From Natrialba chahannaoensis JCM 10990 (GTDB taxonomy: Archaea > Halobacteriota > Halobacteria > Halobacteriales > Natrialbaceae): a stretch of DNA of 47,601 nt. The translations under genes and the position numbers were made by a program. The first letter of the stretch is position 1. Each line of letters starts with the position of its first letter. The notes beneath the pieces are model-generated. The model worked only from the letters and a program-made list of their open reading frames with translations, was not told the origin of the DNA and made no database searches. Positions 32,998-41,734 of the stretch are shown one piece after another. Location: assembly GCF_000337135.1 (NCBI RefSeq), contig NZ_AOIN01000080.1, positions 10,522 through 58,122 of the forward strand, in the 5' to 3' direction.

Positions 32998-35313
32998 ATG
33001 ACGATTGAGTTTGCGGCAGTCACCGATCCGTCAGGGCTCGAGTTCCACGATTCGATCGAGCAGCGACATCTCCGCGTCGGCACACCGGAGACAGTGTCAC
33101 CGACCACAGTCGATCCGCAGGCGTTTCGCTTTCCGGTCAATAAAGCCTGCACAATACTGACCGACGAGATTCGGTTCGACCAACCCTATTCCGTGACGAT
33201 CCACGACGAAACGGGCCGAACCGAATCAAACGTCGGTGTCGGCGGACACACCACACTTGAGGACCGACCGCAGTTCGTCGGGCTTAGCGGCCCGATCAAA
33301 CTCTACTGCCGCATCGATACCGCGGCGACGGTTGACATCGGTCTCACCGCTGTCCGAATCGATCTCGAGCACGAGACGACGGTCACGATCGGCGCACGCT
33401 CGTTGCACGACCGACCCGCAGGGACGATCACGACGCCACCGGACATCGAGTCGATGGCAGCAGCACTCTCTGCGTTCCCCTCCGCGCTGAAGAGTACCAC
33501 ACCTGAACGGACGTGGCCGACGCTTCGCGGCCACCCACCACTGATCGAATTGGGTGACACGCTCGAGATCCCGGACGCGGTCAGGAAATCCGATATCGGA
33601 CCTGCAACGGGTGCTAGGATCAGAGCAGTCTCAGATACCGGCACCCTGCCGGCCGACGAGACAACGCTCACGGGCAACAAAGCGGTTACAGAGACAGATC
33701 AGCTAAATGGATTAGCGACGACATCAACCGCTGGCGAACGTGAGGCCGAGGGTGAAGCAGAAATCAAATCCAAAGCCAAAACCAAACCAGCAAACGAGAG
33801 CATCACGATCACCGTACCGGAGCGGTACCTCACGCTCTTTCAGGCTGCACCGCTCGCGTTCTTCCTCGGCGCTCGGATCCAACCCGGCACCGAGCCTGCA
33901 CTCGAGACGCCACTGTTCGAGTACCCGCTCCCGAGTGATGAGACGTTCGGCGACGAGATTGCCGACCTGCTCAAGCGGTTCTTCTTCCTCGACTGTCTCA
34001 CCCGAACGGAGGGTATCTTCCAGTACAACCTTCTCGAGCGCGCGGAACTCGAAGACGAGTTGCCGTTCGAGTTCGAGGAGACCTACGACGAGCCGTTACC
34101 CGAGCGACTGGCGCGGTATCTTGAGGTCCCGTTCGATCTGATCGAGACCCACGCACCCCGATGGCCGCTGACGGCCCACATTCCACCGGAGCCGGAGAGC
34201 ATTGAGCTGTTGCCGTTCATCGTCAACGAACTCGGAATTGTCCGCCCCTCGCGCGGCGAAGCACCGCCAGAGCCGCCGGGGACGCCGGCAGCCGATGCAC
34301 AGCTCGTTCGGTCGACGAGCGAAGTGCCACCCGCTGCGATCGACCGCTCACCCGCTCCATCGCCGTCGCCCTCACCAGGCGCTCCACCGGACGAATCCGC
34401 GTTCGTCGTCCCCGACGTGACCGACGAGTCCGTCGAACACGCCTGGTTCGGTAACAACGTCCCCCAGAACGCCTCGAAGGCGACCATCGAGGCCTACCGA
34501 AACCAGCTGGACCGTGACACGCGAAACGAGTCAATCGAAATTCTCCTCGTTTGTAACGACGCCCGGATGCTCGACGAGCACGACCTGCTCGACGATACCT
34601 ACGGAAACCGGGAGGAACTCCCCTTCACGATCGACTCCGAATTCGGCGTCGACAGCGACCACCTCGAAACTCTCCTCACCGAAGGCGGGTACGATTTCGT
34701 CCACTACATCGGCCACGCGACCGAAGATGGCCTGCGCTGTCCCGACGACAACCTAGACATCCGGACACTCGAGTCGGTCGACGTGGGCGTCTTCTTCCTG
34801 AACGCCTGTCGCTCCTACCAGCAGGGACTCGCGATGATCCGCCGCGGTGCGTTCGGCGGTGTCAGCACGTACGGCGATGTCGCCAATGAAGATGCCGTCG
34901 AAGCAGGTGAAACGATGGCCCGATTGCTCAATCGAGGCTTCCCGCTTCGAGGGGCACTCGAGATCGCTCGCCAGAATACAGCACTCGGTGAGCAGTATCT
35001 CATCGTCGGCGATGGGTCGGCCGATATTGCGCAGTCCGACGGTGGTGCCCCTGCTATCGTCAAACTCGACGCAGGCGATAGACAAATGTACGACTTTGCT
35101 GTCCAATCGTACTCAACGAAAGAGTTTAAATTAGGTACAGCGACGGAGTCGAATTGTCCTTCAGTTGAAGACTGGCACCTTAGTCCCGGTTATACGCCAT
35201 TTTCGACCATTGACCAAGTCACTGTTCGGGAGTATTTGTCGTGGAATGAGTTGCCTGTCCTCATAGGTGGAGACCTCTACTGGAATGACGGGGTCGGCAC
35301 TTTCGACATATAA
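32998..35313 (+). CDS. CHAT-domain caspase-like protease
   Basis: A 771-aa protein. The N-terminal part (to about residue 165) is beta-rich and unassigned. A disordered middle with Lys/Ala and Pro/Ser repeats follows, and the C-terminal CHAT peptidase domain spans about residues 510-690. The catalytic pair is visible as H573 in VHYIGHATEDG and C604 in FFLNACRSYQQG, with GGVSTYGDV after it. CHAT proteases in bacteria often act in defence or programmed death by cleaving a small partner. The divergent 44-aa membrane peptide next door is the obvious candidate partner, but this is inference. A TTTTTAA element and a GGAG site precede the ATG. Confidence 0.85.
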   Translation: MTIEFAAVTDPSGLEFHDSIEQRHLRVGTPETVSPTTVDPQAFRFPVNKACTILTDEIRFDQPYSVTIHDETGRTESNVGVGGHTTLEDRPQFVGLSGPIKLYCRIDTAATVDIGLTAVRIDLEHETTVTIGARSLHDRPAGTITTPPDIESMAAALSAFPSALKSTTPERTWPTLRGHPPLIELGDTLEIPDAVRKSDIGPATGARIRAVSDTGTLPADETTLTGNKAVTETDQLNGLATTSTAGEREAEGEAEIKSKAKTKPANESITITVPERYLTLFQAAPLAFFLGARIQPGTEPALETPLFEYPLPSDETFGDEIADLLKRFFFLDCLTRTEGIFQYNLLERAELEDELPFEFEETYDEPLPERLARYLEVPFDLIETHAPRWPLTAHIPPEPESIELLPFIVNELGIVRPSRGEAPPEPPGTPAADAQLVRSTSEVPPAAIDRSPAPSPSPSPGAPPDESAFVVPDVTDESVEHAWFGNNVPQNASKATIEAYRNQLDRDTRNESIEILLVCNDARMLDEHDLLDDTYGNREELPFTIDSEFGVDSDHLETLLTEGGYDFVHYIGHATEDGLRCPDDNLDIRTLESVDVGVFFLNACRSYQQGLAMIRRGAFGGVSTYGDVANEDAVEAGETMARLLNRGFPLRGALEIARQNTALGEQYLIVGDGSADIAQSDGGAPAIVKLDAGDRQMYDFAVQSYSTKEFKLGTATESNCPSVEDWHLSPGYTPFSTIDQVTVREYLSWNELPVLIGGDLYWNDGVGTFDI

Positions 35314-35330
35314 AAGAAAGTCTGTACGCC

Positions 35331-35335
35331 TTTTT
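35331..35335 (+). terminator. T5 terminator after CHAT gene
   Basis: TTTTT follows 18 bases after the stop codon at 35313, between two convergent genes. Confidence 0.4.
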
Positions 35336-35390
35336 CATAACGATTGAACAAAGCGTATTGCAAGAAACGGAGTGGTGATGACGCGCAGCT

Positions 35391-35525
35391 TTATGGGCCA
35401 ACCTGCGAACTAGTTCCTGCGACGACCGTTCCTGCCTGGCTAAGGAGAATGCACAGGGTGAACAGTGCGCCGATCATTCGTGGGTGCTGGGCGAGGTAAT
35501 CCGTCATGCTGTCAGGTACGGACAT
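35391..35525 (-). CDS. 44-aa single-span membrane peptide, DUF7503-like
   Basis: The minus-strand frame from ATG at 35525 reads MSVPDSMTDYLAQHPRMIG, then ALFTLCILLSQAGTVVAG, then TSSQVGP and TAA. A short polar N-terminus with an AQHPRMIG turn leads into one membrane helix (about residues 17-37). From memory this matches a haloarchaeal family of about 45 residues (DUF7503) whose genes recur beside CHAT-domain genes. It has its own upstream region with a perfect palindrome, and it converges on the CHAT gene. Possible roles are protease substrate, membrane-acting toxin or anchor; none is shown. Confidence 0.75.
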   Translation of the reverse strand: MSVPDSMTDYLAQHPRMIGALFTLCILLSQAGTVVAGTSSQVGP

Positions 35526-35530
35526 TACAC

Positions 35531-35552
35531 TCCAATGGTTACCACCATTGGA
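35531..35552. promoter_or_regulatory. Perfect inverted repeat before the 44-aa peptide gene
   Basis: TCCAATGGT-TACC-ACCATTGGA: 9-bp arms with a 4-base spacer, ending 5 bases upstream of the start codon at 35525. On the minus strand a TATA-like GTATAAGATA lies about 15 bases further upstream, so the repeat overlaps the expected transcription start. It may be an operator or a hairpin hiding the start. Confidence 0.6.
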
Positions 35553-35806
35553 AATAAATGTATCTTATACTTCCATACACAATGTTACAGAAAGAAGTGA
35601 CACAAGATTGAATAGAGTATGTTATTAGTTACCGTGAACAGAATGCCGTTTCGTGATGGGAAATTCGGAAAAAGAGGCCTTAGCCAGTTCTACAGGGATA
35701 CAACTGCAGTATGGGCGTCGGCAAACAAACTCGCACTTTCAAACAGCATCCAAAAAGTTCGCCAGGTCAGCGAACACAACACAGCAGCTATGTCAAGTGT
35801 GGCCGC

Positions 35807-38692
35807 TTAGACGTCGTCCGTCTCGCCATCTGCTGCTTCCTCGTCGGCAACGGTGTCATCTCCAGCTTCCTCACCGTCATCGGCTGCCCCGTCTTCATCT
35901 TCGTCCGCTGGATCCTCATCTTCAGTCTCGATCTCCTCGAGTTCGACGTCGAGCGTTTCACCGTTGATGACCGCCGACTCCGAAACTTCCTGTGCTCCCT
36001 GGTACACGGTGAATTCCTCTCCATCGGACATCGCGAACGAGATTTCGTACTCGTCTTCGAGTGCCTCGACGGCACTGTTCGTATAGCCGTCTTCGACGCC
36101 GAGTTCGTCGTCCGTCGCGTATGGAACCGTCAACTCGAACGCACCGTTCTCGTCGACTTCACCCTGCTGGGTGTAGTTGAACGTAGTTCCAGTGTTAGTC
36201 TCGAGTTCGAGCGTTGCAGTGACGACATCGCCTGCAGAGACGTTCTCGTCATCGACGGTTCCGCTAAGGGTTGCACCTTCGACGCGCTCGTAGGTTTTGA
36301 CCGAGGCAGTCTCGCGCTGTCCGATCTCCTCGTACTCGAGGTTTGGATGCTGCTGGATCTGTTGCAACTCCAAGAACGTATTCGGACTCGACAAGTCCTG
36401 GTTGAGACGGACTTGCGGCGTTCCGTCCTCCGCCGTCAGCACCTGATCGGTGTCAGAATTGATGATCGCGTAACTCATGAACTGCGTCGCGTGCTCCTCG
36501 TTTTCGTGGACGAGGCGGTAGTTCTCCATTCCGACTGCGTTGTTGAAGTACAGCGACGAGAGGACCGTATCGTCGTACGGTACGTTGTTGAACACCTCTG
36601 CGACCTCGTCACGGTCGATCTGTTCGGTTCCGTCGTAGTCTTCCGGCGTAATGTAGTGGTTGTGATCAGGGCCGGTCCACGCAGTGATCGCTGGGAACTT
36701 GCCTGCAGCCATCGCGTCGTCAATCATCACGTATCGGATCTCGTTGTCAGCGTTCGCTGCCTGGTCGACGATGTCCTGTAGTTCCTCGTTGGTCTCGTTA
36801 GTTGGCTCCTCGCCGGCAGCGATCGCGTCGAGGATCAGTTCTGCACGCTCTTCGGATTGTGCAGTCAGGAACGCCGACGACGAGTCAGCATGCGACTGGA
36901 ACGGGTTGGAGTGTGCCATGCGCTCATCCTGGACGTTGATCAGATGGCCGTAGTCCCACCAGGAGAGCACACCGTAGGAGCCTTCAGGATAGTCGAAGGT
37001 CCCATCCTCGCTGTACTCGTAGTAGCCGTTGTAGTCGAGTTGATCGGAACTGGTTGCATCGCCCCAGTCACCCGGCTCAGGCGTATTTTCGGCCATCCAT
37101 TCGTTCGAGTCCTCCCACGTTACGGACTCTGGGTGTGGTCCCGTGTTGCCGCCTGCTGCAGCCGCGTGTGAGTCTGCCATCGGTGGGAGCAACGGAACGA
37201 ACAACATCATCAGGACCAGCCCGAGAGCGATGACCTGATACGTCTCGATGTCACGGAGACTATCGAGGTTGTCCGGTAGGGTTAGCCAGTTCATCGCAAC
37301 AGCGACGAAGTACGCGTTGAGCACGGCAACCGCCACGACGAGGTAGTAGTTGAATCGAACCTGCGTCAAGGCCATGCTGATCAAGAACAGCGACCAAACC
37401 GTAACAAGCAGATGTTCTGCGCGGAACTTGCGTCCGAACAGCGGTCGGAGAACGAGCAACGCAAGCCCAATGAGGGCACTGTAGAACGCGAGCCCGAACT
37501 CAGAGAACATGTGGTCTGCAGGATCGCTCGGCGGTTGGACCTCCTGAACCGTCAGTGCCGAGGCACCGTGTCCAAACGGAACGAGTCGTCCCGAGATGTT
37601 CGAGATGAGCGTGCTGTAAACATCGGGAAGAACAACCGCGAGCGCCACGATCGTAAGTACGATCGAGCCAGCGATCGCAGCAGGGTAGCCACGCCGATCG
37701 AGGCCTTGTTCTTCCCACTGCCGCGCCAGAAACGCCATGAACACACATCCCCCAGCGACGAGCAGCGGGAACGTCGGCTGGAAGTAGTCAAAGCCGGTTG
37801 CACTGAATCCAGATTCTTGAATCCGAAGCGCTGTTCCTGCGGAAACGACGAGCATACTGACGACGCCGACGAATGCAACGTGATCCGGAGAACGACCGCT
37901 AAGGAAATCCAGTGATAGCTGAATTACGAAGAAGACGCCGAAGATACCGACGAGGACGACACCTGGCGGCCACGAGAGGATATAGAGTAGCGTCGCAAAG
38001 CCGGCTAACGCGCTGTAGATGGCAGGACGTTTGAGCTGATCCCACTCTTTCGTCTTGACGAGTTCGTAGATCGGACGATCCTGTTCTGCCGTGCGCAGCG
38101 CGACCATCATCGCGAGAATCGCGAGCGACATGAACAGCACCTCGGCGACGTGATGCTGGAGTTGTCCCGCAGTGGTGCGTGCGAGGAAGGTCCCCGGTGC
38201 GAGTGCGAGGATTGCGATGCCAGCGAGGCCACCAACCGTTCCACCGAGACGACGACCGATGTAGAACGTCGGGACGGCGACGAGTGCAGCCATCGCGGGG
38301 ACCGTGATGAGGGCTGCAAGAAGGATTTGGTTCTGTGACGGATCACCAAGTCCGATAATCATCGCGACCGTTGCGATAATAAAGTCGAACAGCGTTCCGA
38401 ACTGGCCGGAGAGGTGTCCTTCTGGGAACGATGTCCACGGATCGACGAGAATCATGTTCGGATAGTTCTCGACCGCCCATTCTGTCGTTCGCCAGTGGTA
38501 CCAGGAGTCGACAGCCTGGAGGGAGAGGCTGTCTTCACCGTAGAATGCGTCGTAGTTCTGGAAGCGAACGTAGAACATAAACGCAACCACGGCAATGATC
38601 CCGGGGATATGGTACTGCCGGCGAAGGAAAGCGTAGACGCCCGAGGTGTCGGAAACCTCGGTAGAACGCTCCGCTTGCGTTTGGTTACTCAT
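35807..38692 (-). CDS. aglB: Dolichyl-phosphooligosaccharide-protein glycotransferase (oligosaccharyltransferase)
   Basis: Transfers the lipid-linked glycan to Asn in N-x-S/T sites of S-layer and other surface proteins. The 961-aa STT3-family protein has about 13 membrane helices in the first 500 residues, with the catalytic loop containing VDSWYHWRTTEW. A large extracellular domain carries the signature SWWDYGHLINV near residue 578. The C-terminal 45 residues are Asp/Glu/Ala low complexity. A TATA element (CTATAAGC on the plus strand, 38719-38726) puts transcription start almost at the ATG. It anchors the glycosylation cluster that follows. Confidence 0.96.
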   Translation of the reverse strand: MSNQTQAERSTEVSDTSGVYAFLRRQYHIPGIIAVVAFMFYVRFQNYDAFYGEDSLSLQAVDSWYHWRTTEWAVENYPNMILVDPWTSFPEGHLSGQFGTLFDFIIATVAMIIGLGDPSQNQILLAALITVPAMAALVAVPTFYIGRRLGGTVGGLAGIAILALAPGTFLARTTAGQLQHHVAEVLFMSLAILAMMVALRTAEQDRPIYELVKTKEWDQLKRPAIYSALAGFATLLYILSWPPGVVLVGIFGVFFVIQLSLDFLSGRSPDHVAFVGVVSMLVVSAGTALRIQESGFSATGFDYFQPTFPLLVAGGCVFMAFLARQWEEQGLDRRGYPAAIAGSIVLTIVALAVVLPDVYSTLISNISGRLVPFGHGASALTVQEVQPPSDPADHMFSEFGLAFYSALIGLALLVLRPLFGRKFRAEHLLVTVWSLFLISMALTQVRFNYYLVVAVAVLNAYFVAVAMNWLTLPDNLDSLRDIETYQVIALGLVLMMLFVPLLPPMADSHAAAAGGNTGPHPESVTWEDSNEWMAENTPEPGDWGDATSSDQLDYNGYYEYSEDGTFDYPEGSYGVLSWWDYGHLINVQDERMAHSNPFQSHADSSSAFLTAQSEERAELILDAIAAGEEPTNETNEELQDIVDQAANADNEIRYVMIDDAMAAGKFPAITAWTGPDHNHYITPEDYDGTEQIDRDEVAEVFNNVPYDDTVLSSLYFNNAVGMENYRLVHENEEHATQFMSYAIINSDTDQVLTAEDGTPQVRLNQDLSSPNTFLELQQIQQHPNLEYEEIGQRETASVKTYERVEGATLSGTVDDENVSAGDVVTATLELETNTGTTFNYTQQGEVDENGAFELTVPYATDDELGVEDGYTNSAVEALEDEYEISFAMSDGEEFTVYQGAQEVSESAVINGETLDVELEEIETEDEDPADEDEDGAADDGEEAGDDTVADEEAADGETDDV

Positions 38693-38718
38693 CTTGCCCT
38701 ACTGAAGATGTAACGCGT

Positions 38719-38726
38719 CTATAAGC
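38719..38726 (-). promoter_or_regulatory. TATA element of aglB
   Basis: GCTTATAG on the minus strand, 27-34 bases before the aglB ATG; a leaderless-type promoter. Confidence 0.5.
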
Positions 38727-38801
38727 CTTCTGGAACGCTGACTGTTTGATAGCAGAGATCGACAGAAACCCTTTTCTCTCAATCACCGAAAGACGGCTTC
38801 A

Positions 38802-39728
38802 ATGGAGGTCTCCGTCGTCGTTTGTACGTATTCGATGGACCGGTTCGATGCATTTTGCGAGGCCGTCGAAAGCGTCCAAGAGCAGACGTACGATGCTGTC
38901 GAAATCGTCCTCGTCGTCGATGGGAATAAAGATGTCTTTACTCGAGTTCGTACAGAATTCGGTAACGACAAAGCAACCGTCTGTATCTGCAATGATGACA
39001 ATCGCGGTGTCTCGTACAGTCGAACTAGGGGTGCTGAAATCGCCTCTGGTGATATTGTTGCGTTTCTCGACGACGATGCAGTTGCTGATTCCAGGTGGGT
39101 CGAACAGTTGGTAGATACCTACGAACGGACGGATGCGATCGCGGCAGGAGGGCGACTCGTTGGTGACTGGCAGGCAGGGAACCCGTGGTATCTCCCGCCA
39201 GAGTTCTACTGGCTCGTCGGCGTTACCCATCCCAACTTCGCAACACATCACGAAGAGGTCCGAAATACATTCGAGTCAAACATTTCATTCCGTCGTGATG
39301 TGTTCCTCGCGCTCGGTGGTTTCGATCCCGAGTTGGGTCCTACCAGCAACCGATACCTCCACTCCGAAGGTGCAGAACTGTGTGCTCGCATGCAGGAACA
39401 ATACGGTAGCGGTGTTGTCTACAATTCCACTGCAGTGGTCGAGCACAAAGTGTTCGAACATCGGATCCAACCCAGATGGCTCCTCCGACGAGCGTTTCAG
39501 CAGGGATACTCGAAGCGACTACTCGAGTCGACCGTCGATGATTCTGGTGGAGAAGAGGGTGCGTTTCTCAAAGAGTTGTTCACCCGTAGCGTTCCAACAT
39601 ACGGAGGGAAGGCGATCCGTTCTCGGTCGTTGAAACCGATAGGACAACTCCTGATGGTGTTTGCTTTTACGGCTGCCGTCGGCGTTGGGTATCTTCGTCA
39701 GCTCGTCGAAACAGGTATTCGGTCGTAA
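38802..39728 (+). CDS. aglG: Family 2 glycosyltransferase, AglG/AglE-like
   Basis: A 308-aa GT-A fold transferase that adds a sugar, probably a hexuronic acid, to the dolichol-linked N-glycan. It opens with EVSVVVCTYSMDRFDAF and has the metal site AFLDDDAV near residue 88, GRLVGDWQAGNPWYLPPEFY near residue 120 and ISFRRDVFLALGGFD near residue 165. A C-terminal hydrophobic segment (about residues 283-300) could anchor it. The order and motifs match the AglG/AglE group of Haloferax. The exact step cannot be read from sequence. Confidence 0.85.
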   Translation: MEVSVVVCTYSMDRFDAFCEAVESVQEQTYDAVEIVLVVDGNKDVFTRVRTEFGNDKATVCICNDDNRGVSYSRTRGAEIASGDIVAFLDDDAVADSRWVEQLVDTYERTDAIAAGGRLVGDWQAGNPWYLPPEFYWLVGVTHPNFATHHEEVRNTFESNISFRRDVFLALGGFDPELGPTSNRYLHSEGAELCARMQEQYGSGVVYNSTAVVEHKVFEHRIQPRWLLRRAFQQGYSKRLLESTVDDSGGEEGAFLKELFTRSVPTYGGKAIRSRSLKPIGQLLMVFAFTAAVGVGYLRQLVETGIRS

Positions 39729-39734
39729 TATTGT

Positions 39735-40547
39735 TCATCGCTGTTTTGCGAGCACTGCAACGCGGCGGCCCCAACTTGTTCGATGCTCAAAAATCCAGTC
39801 CAGCAACCGCGTAAGTCTTGACCGTTGATAGGGGGACAGGGGGACACTGTTTACTGTGTCAAACTCATACTGGTCAAATAGTTCGAGCAGTGCCTTGTAC
39901 GTCGGTGCGTGAACATGATTGATGAACTCATTGTCATCGTAGACAGGTAACGTGCCGACTGCTCGTTCGCTTGATACCTCAACGTTACGTGGTTGGTGAC
40001 CGGTTAGTAGGGAGAAGCGATTAATCCAACTACCAAGGTTTGGTGTGGCAATCCAAAACCAGCCGTCTCGAAGTACTCGACTAACTTCTGAAAAGAGATT
40101 ATCGTAGTAGCGAAGGTGTTCAAGCAAACCGAAGGATAAGACGAGGTCGATTGAAGAGTCGGCAAATGGGAAAGTATCGTTCTCGGCATTTATGTCATAA
40201 ACAGTTATACCACTGTTAGATGCTTCATCTCGAAGGGTAGGGTCAGTGTCGATTCCATATACTTCATTAGCGCTAAGGTATTCAGCGAGTCCTGCTACGA
40301 GTCCCCCGCGGTTACAACCGACATCAAGTATTGTATTAATCGACGATTTATTCTTTTTAAGCAATGTGAGTTGCTGACGGACGGCATCAAACGAGTGAAG
40401 AATAGAAGTTTTCTGTATTTCAGTATTAGATAGATGCTTCTGGAATGGTTTTGGTAAACTCTGTCTATGGCTCCTCTCCATGCTCGTCCGGAGTACCGTG
40501 TACCAGACACTTATTATTTCGCTATATACCCGCACAATAGGCCACAT
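39735..40547 (-). CDS. Class I SAM-dependent methyltransferase
   Basis: A 270-aa methyltransferase. SAM motif I is ILDVGCNRGGLVAGL near residue 78, the acidic loop is VYGIDTDP, and the FSFGLLEHL-type motif (LSFGLLEHLRYYDNLF) lies near residue 135, followed by GWFWIATPN. Surface-glycan gene clusters often carry such enzymes to methylate a sugar. The first 20 residues are hydrophobic and basic, so an internal ATG (MERSHRQ) is a possible alternative start. It is divergent from the GT4 gene with only 47 bp between them. Its composition is AT-richer than aglB. Confidence 0.8.
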   Translation of the reverse strand: MWPIVRVYSEIISVWYTVLRTSMERSHRQSLPKPFQKHLSNTEIQKTSILHSFDAVRQQLTLLKKNKSSINTILDVGCNRGGLVAGLAEYLSANEVYGIDTDPTLRDEASNSGITVYDINAENDTFPFADSSIDLVLSFGLLEHLRYYDNLFSEVSRVLRDGWFWIATPNLGSWINRFSLLTGHQPRNVEVSSERAVGTLPVYDDNEFINHVHAPTYKALLELFDQYEFDTVNSVPLSPYQRSRLTRLLDWIFEHRTSWGRRVAVLAKQR

Positions 40548-40564
40548 GGCGTGATCATCACGTG

Positions 40565-40590
40565 TTTTAAATATTTGTATCAGAAGGTGA
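40565..40590 (+). promoter_or_regulatory. TATA element and Shine-Dalgarno of the GT4 gene
   Basis: TTTAAATA lies 22-30 bases before the ATG at 40595, and GGTGA at 40586-40590 sits 4 bases before it. Confidence 0.45.
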
Positions 40591-40594
40591 TGAC

Positions 40595-41734
40595 ATGGAT
40601 GATGAGGACTTTGATGAAGTTTGTGTCGTCACGCATCCACTTGCTCCTGCGAGCGAGAACGCAACAAGGACACTCCTTGAGATTCTATCAACAATTACGA
40701 CAGTATCGCTAGTGACATCTGGACTCTCTGATGATTCGAGATTACGTGATGAGTACGAAGTTGCTGAACTAACCAACGAAGGTGTTGGCAACTCGATTTT
40801 AGTTGCTGCTATTCGATTTATCCTCAACCAACTGCGAATGTGTTGGGTGATAGCTAGGCGTGATGAATCAGTTATCCTCTTTTTTGGTGCGACATCGTAT
40901 GTACTCCCAATTGCTTTCTCACGGTTATTCGGAAAAACAGTCGTACTTGAACCTCGAGGGAATGTCCCCCTTACGTTAGAACTTCAGTGGAAAGAGCGAG
41001 TTCCGTCGGTAATGGCCATTGGACTTGCACGGATCGTCTGGCTGCTGGAGAGGGTAGGGTATCAGCTCGCTCATGGAATCGTCACATACACACCAGCGAT
41101 GGCGGAACAACTTGATCTCGGACCCTATACTCACAAACTCTATCCAAATGGTGCACGATATATCGATGTTACTCACTTTCAGCCACGGACTGCCTTTGAC
41201 AACCGCGAAGTAGTTGTTGGGTTTTTGGGACGAATTGACGAAGAGAAAGGAATTCGAAAACTAGCAACAGTTGCTAAGCATCTCCCGGAAGATATTACAT
41301 TTCGATTCATTGGTGATGGAAATCTCACAACGTGGCTTGAGTCTGAACTTGAATCAGAGATCCGTGATGGTTCAGTTGAGGTCGTAGGGTGGGTTGATCA
41401 CGAAGGTGTACCAGAGCAACTAAGCGAACTTCAGTTACTAGTTATGCCTTCTCATCCGACGGAGGGTCTACCGACCGTCATTCTTGAATCGTTCGCATGC
41501 GGAACACCAGTCTATGCAACTCCCGTTTCTGGGGTACCAGACGTCGTAAGAGGCGACGAAACGGGTTTTTTGATGAGAGAATCACATCCACAAGAAGTAG
41601 CAAAAAATATCGAGCGAATCATACGGTCGGAACCGCTGTCTGAGATGAGTAAAACGTGTCGTGAGGTGGCTGTTAAGACATATAGTAAGGATGGCGCAGT
41701 TGACCGCTACCGTACTATTCTTTGCAATTTATAA
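40595..41734 (+). CDS. Family 4 (GT-B fold) glycosyltransferase
   Basis: A 379-aa transferase of the surface-glycan cluster. The acceptor half contains GATSYVLPIAFSRLFGKTVV. The donor half opens with VVGFLGRIDEEKGIRKL near residue 208, continues with FRFIGDGN, and reaches the sugar-nucleotide site MPSHPTEGLPTVILESFACG (about residues 285-304), with the E-x7-E glutamates of GT4. Donor and acceptor sugars are unknown. Codon choice is noticeably more AT-rich than aglB and aglR. It overlaps the tail of the convergent gene at 41729 by 6 bp. Confidence 0.88.
   Translation: MDDEDFDEVCVVTHPLAPASENATRTLLEILSTITTVSLVTSGLSDDSRLRDEYEVAELTNEGVGNSILVAAIRFILNQLRMCWVIARRDESVILFFGATSYVLPIAFSRLFGKTVVLEPRGNVPLTLELQWKERVPSVMAIGLARIVWLLERVGYQLAHGIVTYTPAMAEQLDLGPYTHKLYPNGARYIDVTHFQPRTAFDNREVVVGFLGRIDEEKGIRKLATVAKHLPEDITFRFIGDGNLTTWLESELESEIRDGSVEVVGWVDHEGVPEQLSELQLLVMPSHPTEGLPTVILESFACGTPVYATPVSGVPDVVRGDETGFLMRESHPQEVAKNIERIIRSEPLSEMSKTCREVAVKTYSKDGAVDRYRTILCNL

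Noticed and set aside
35619-35810. 63-aa plus-strand frame before aglB
   Set aside because: It reaches the 3' end of aglB on the other strand, has no haloarchaeal composition and no clear promoter. The 281-bp gap otherwise shows only the palindrome near 35540.
35711-36781. 356-aa plus-strand frame over the aglB 3' half
   Set aside because: Antisense to the certain aglB coding sequence; no recognisable domain.
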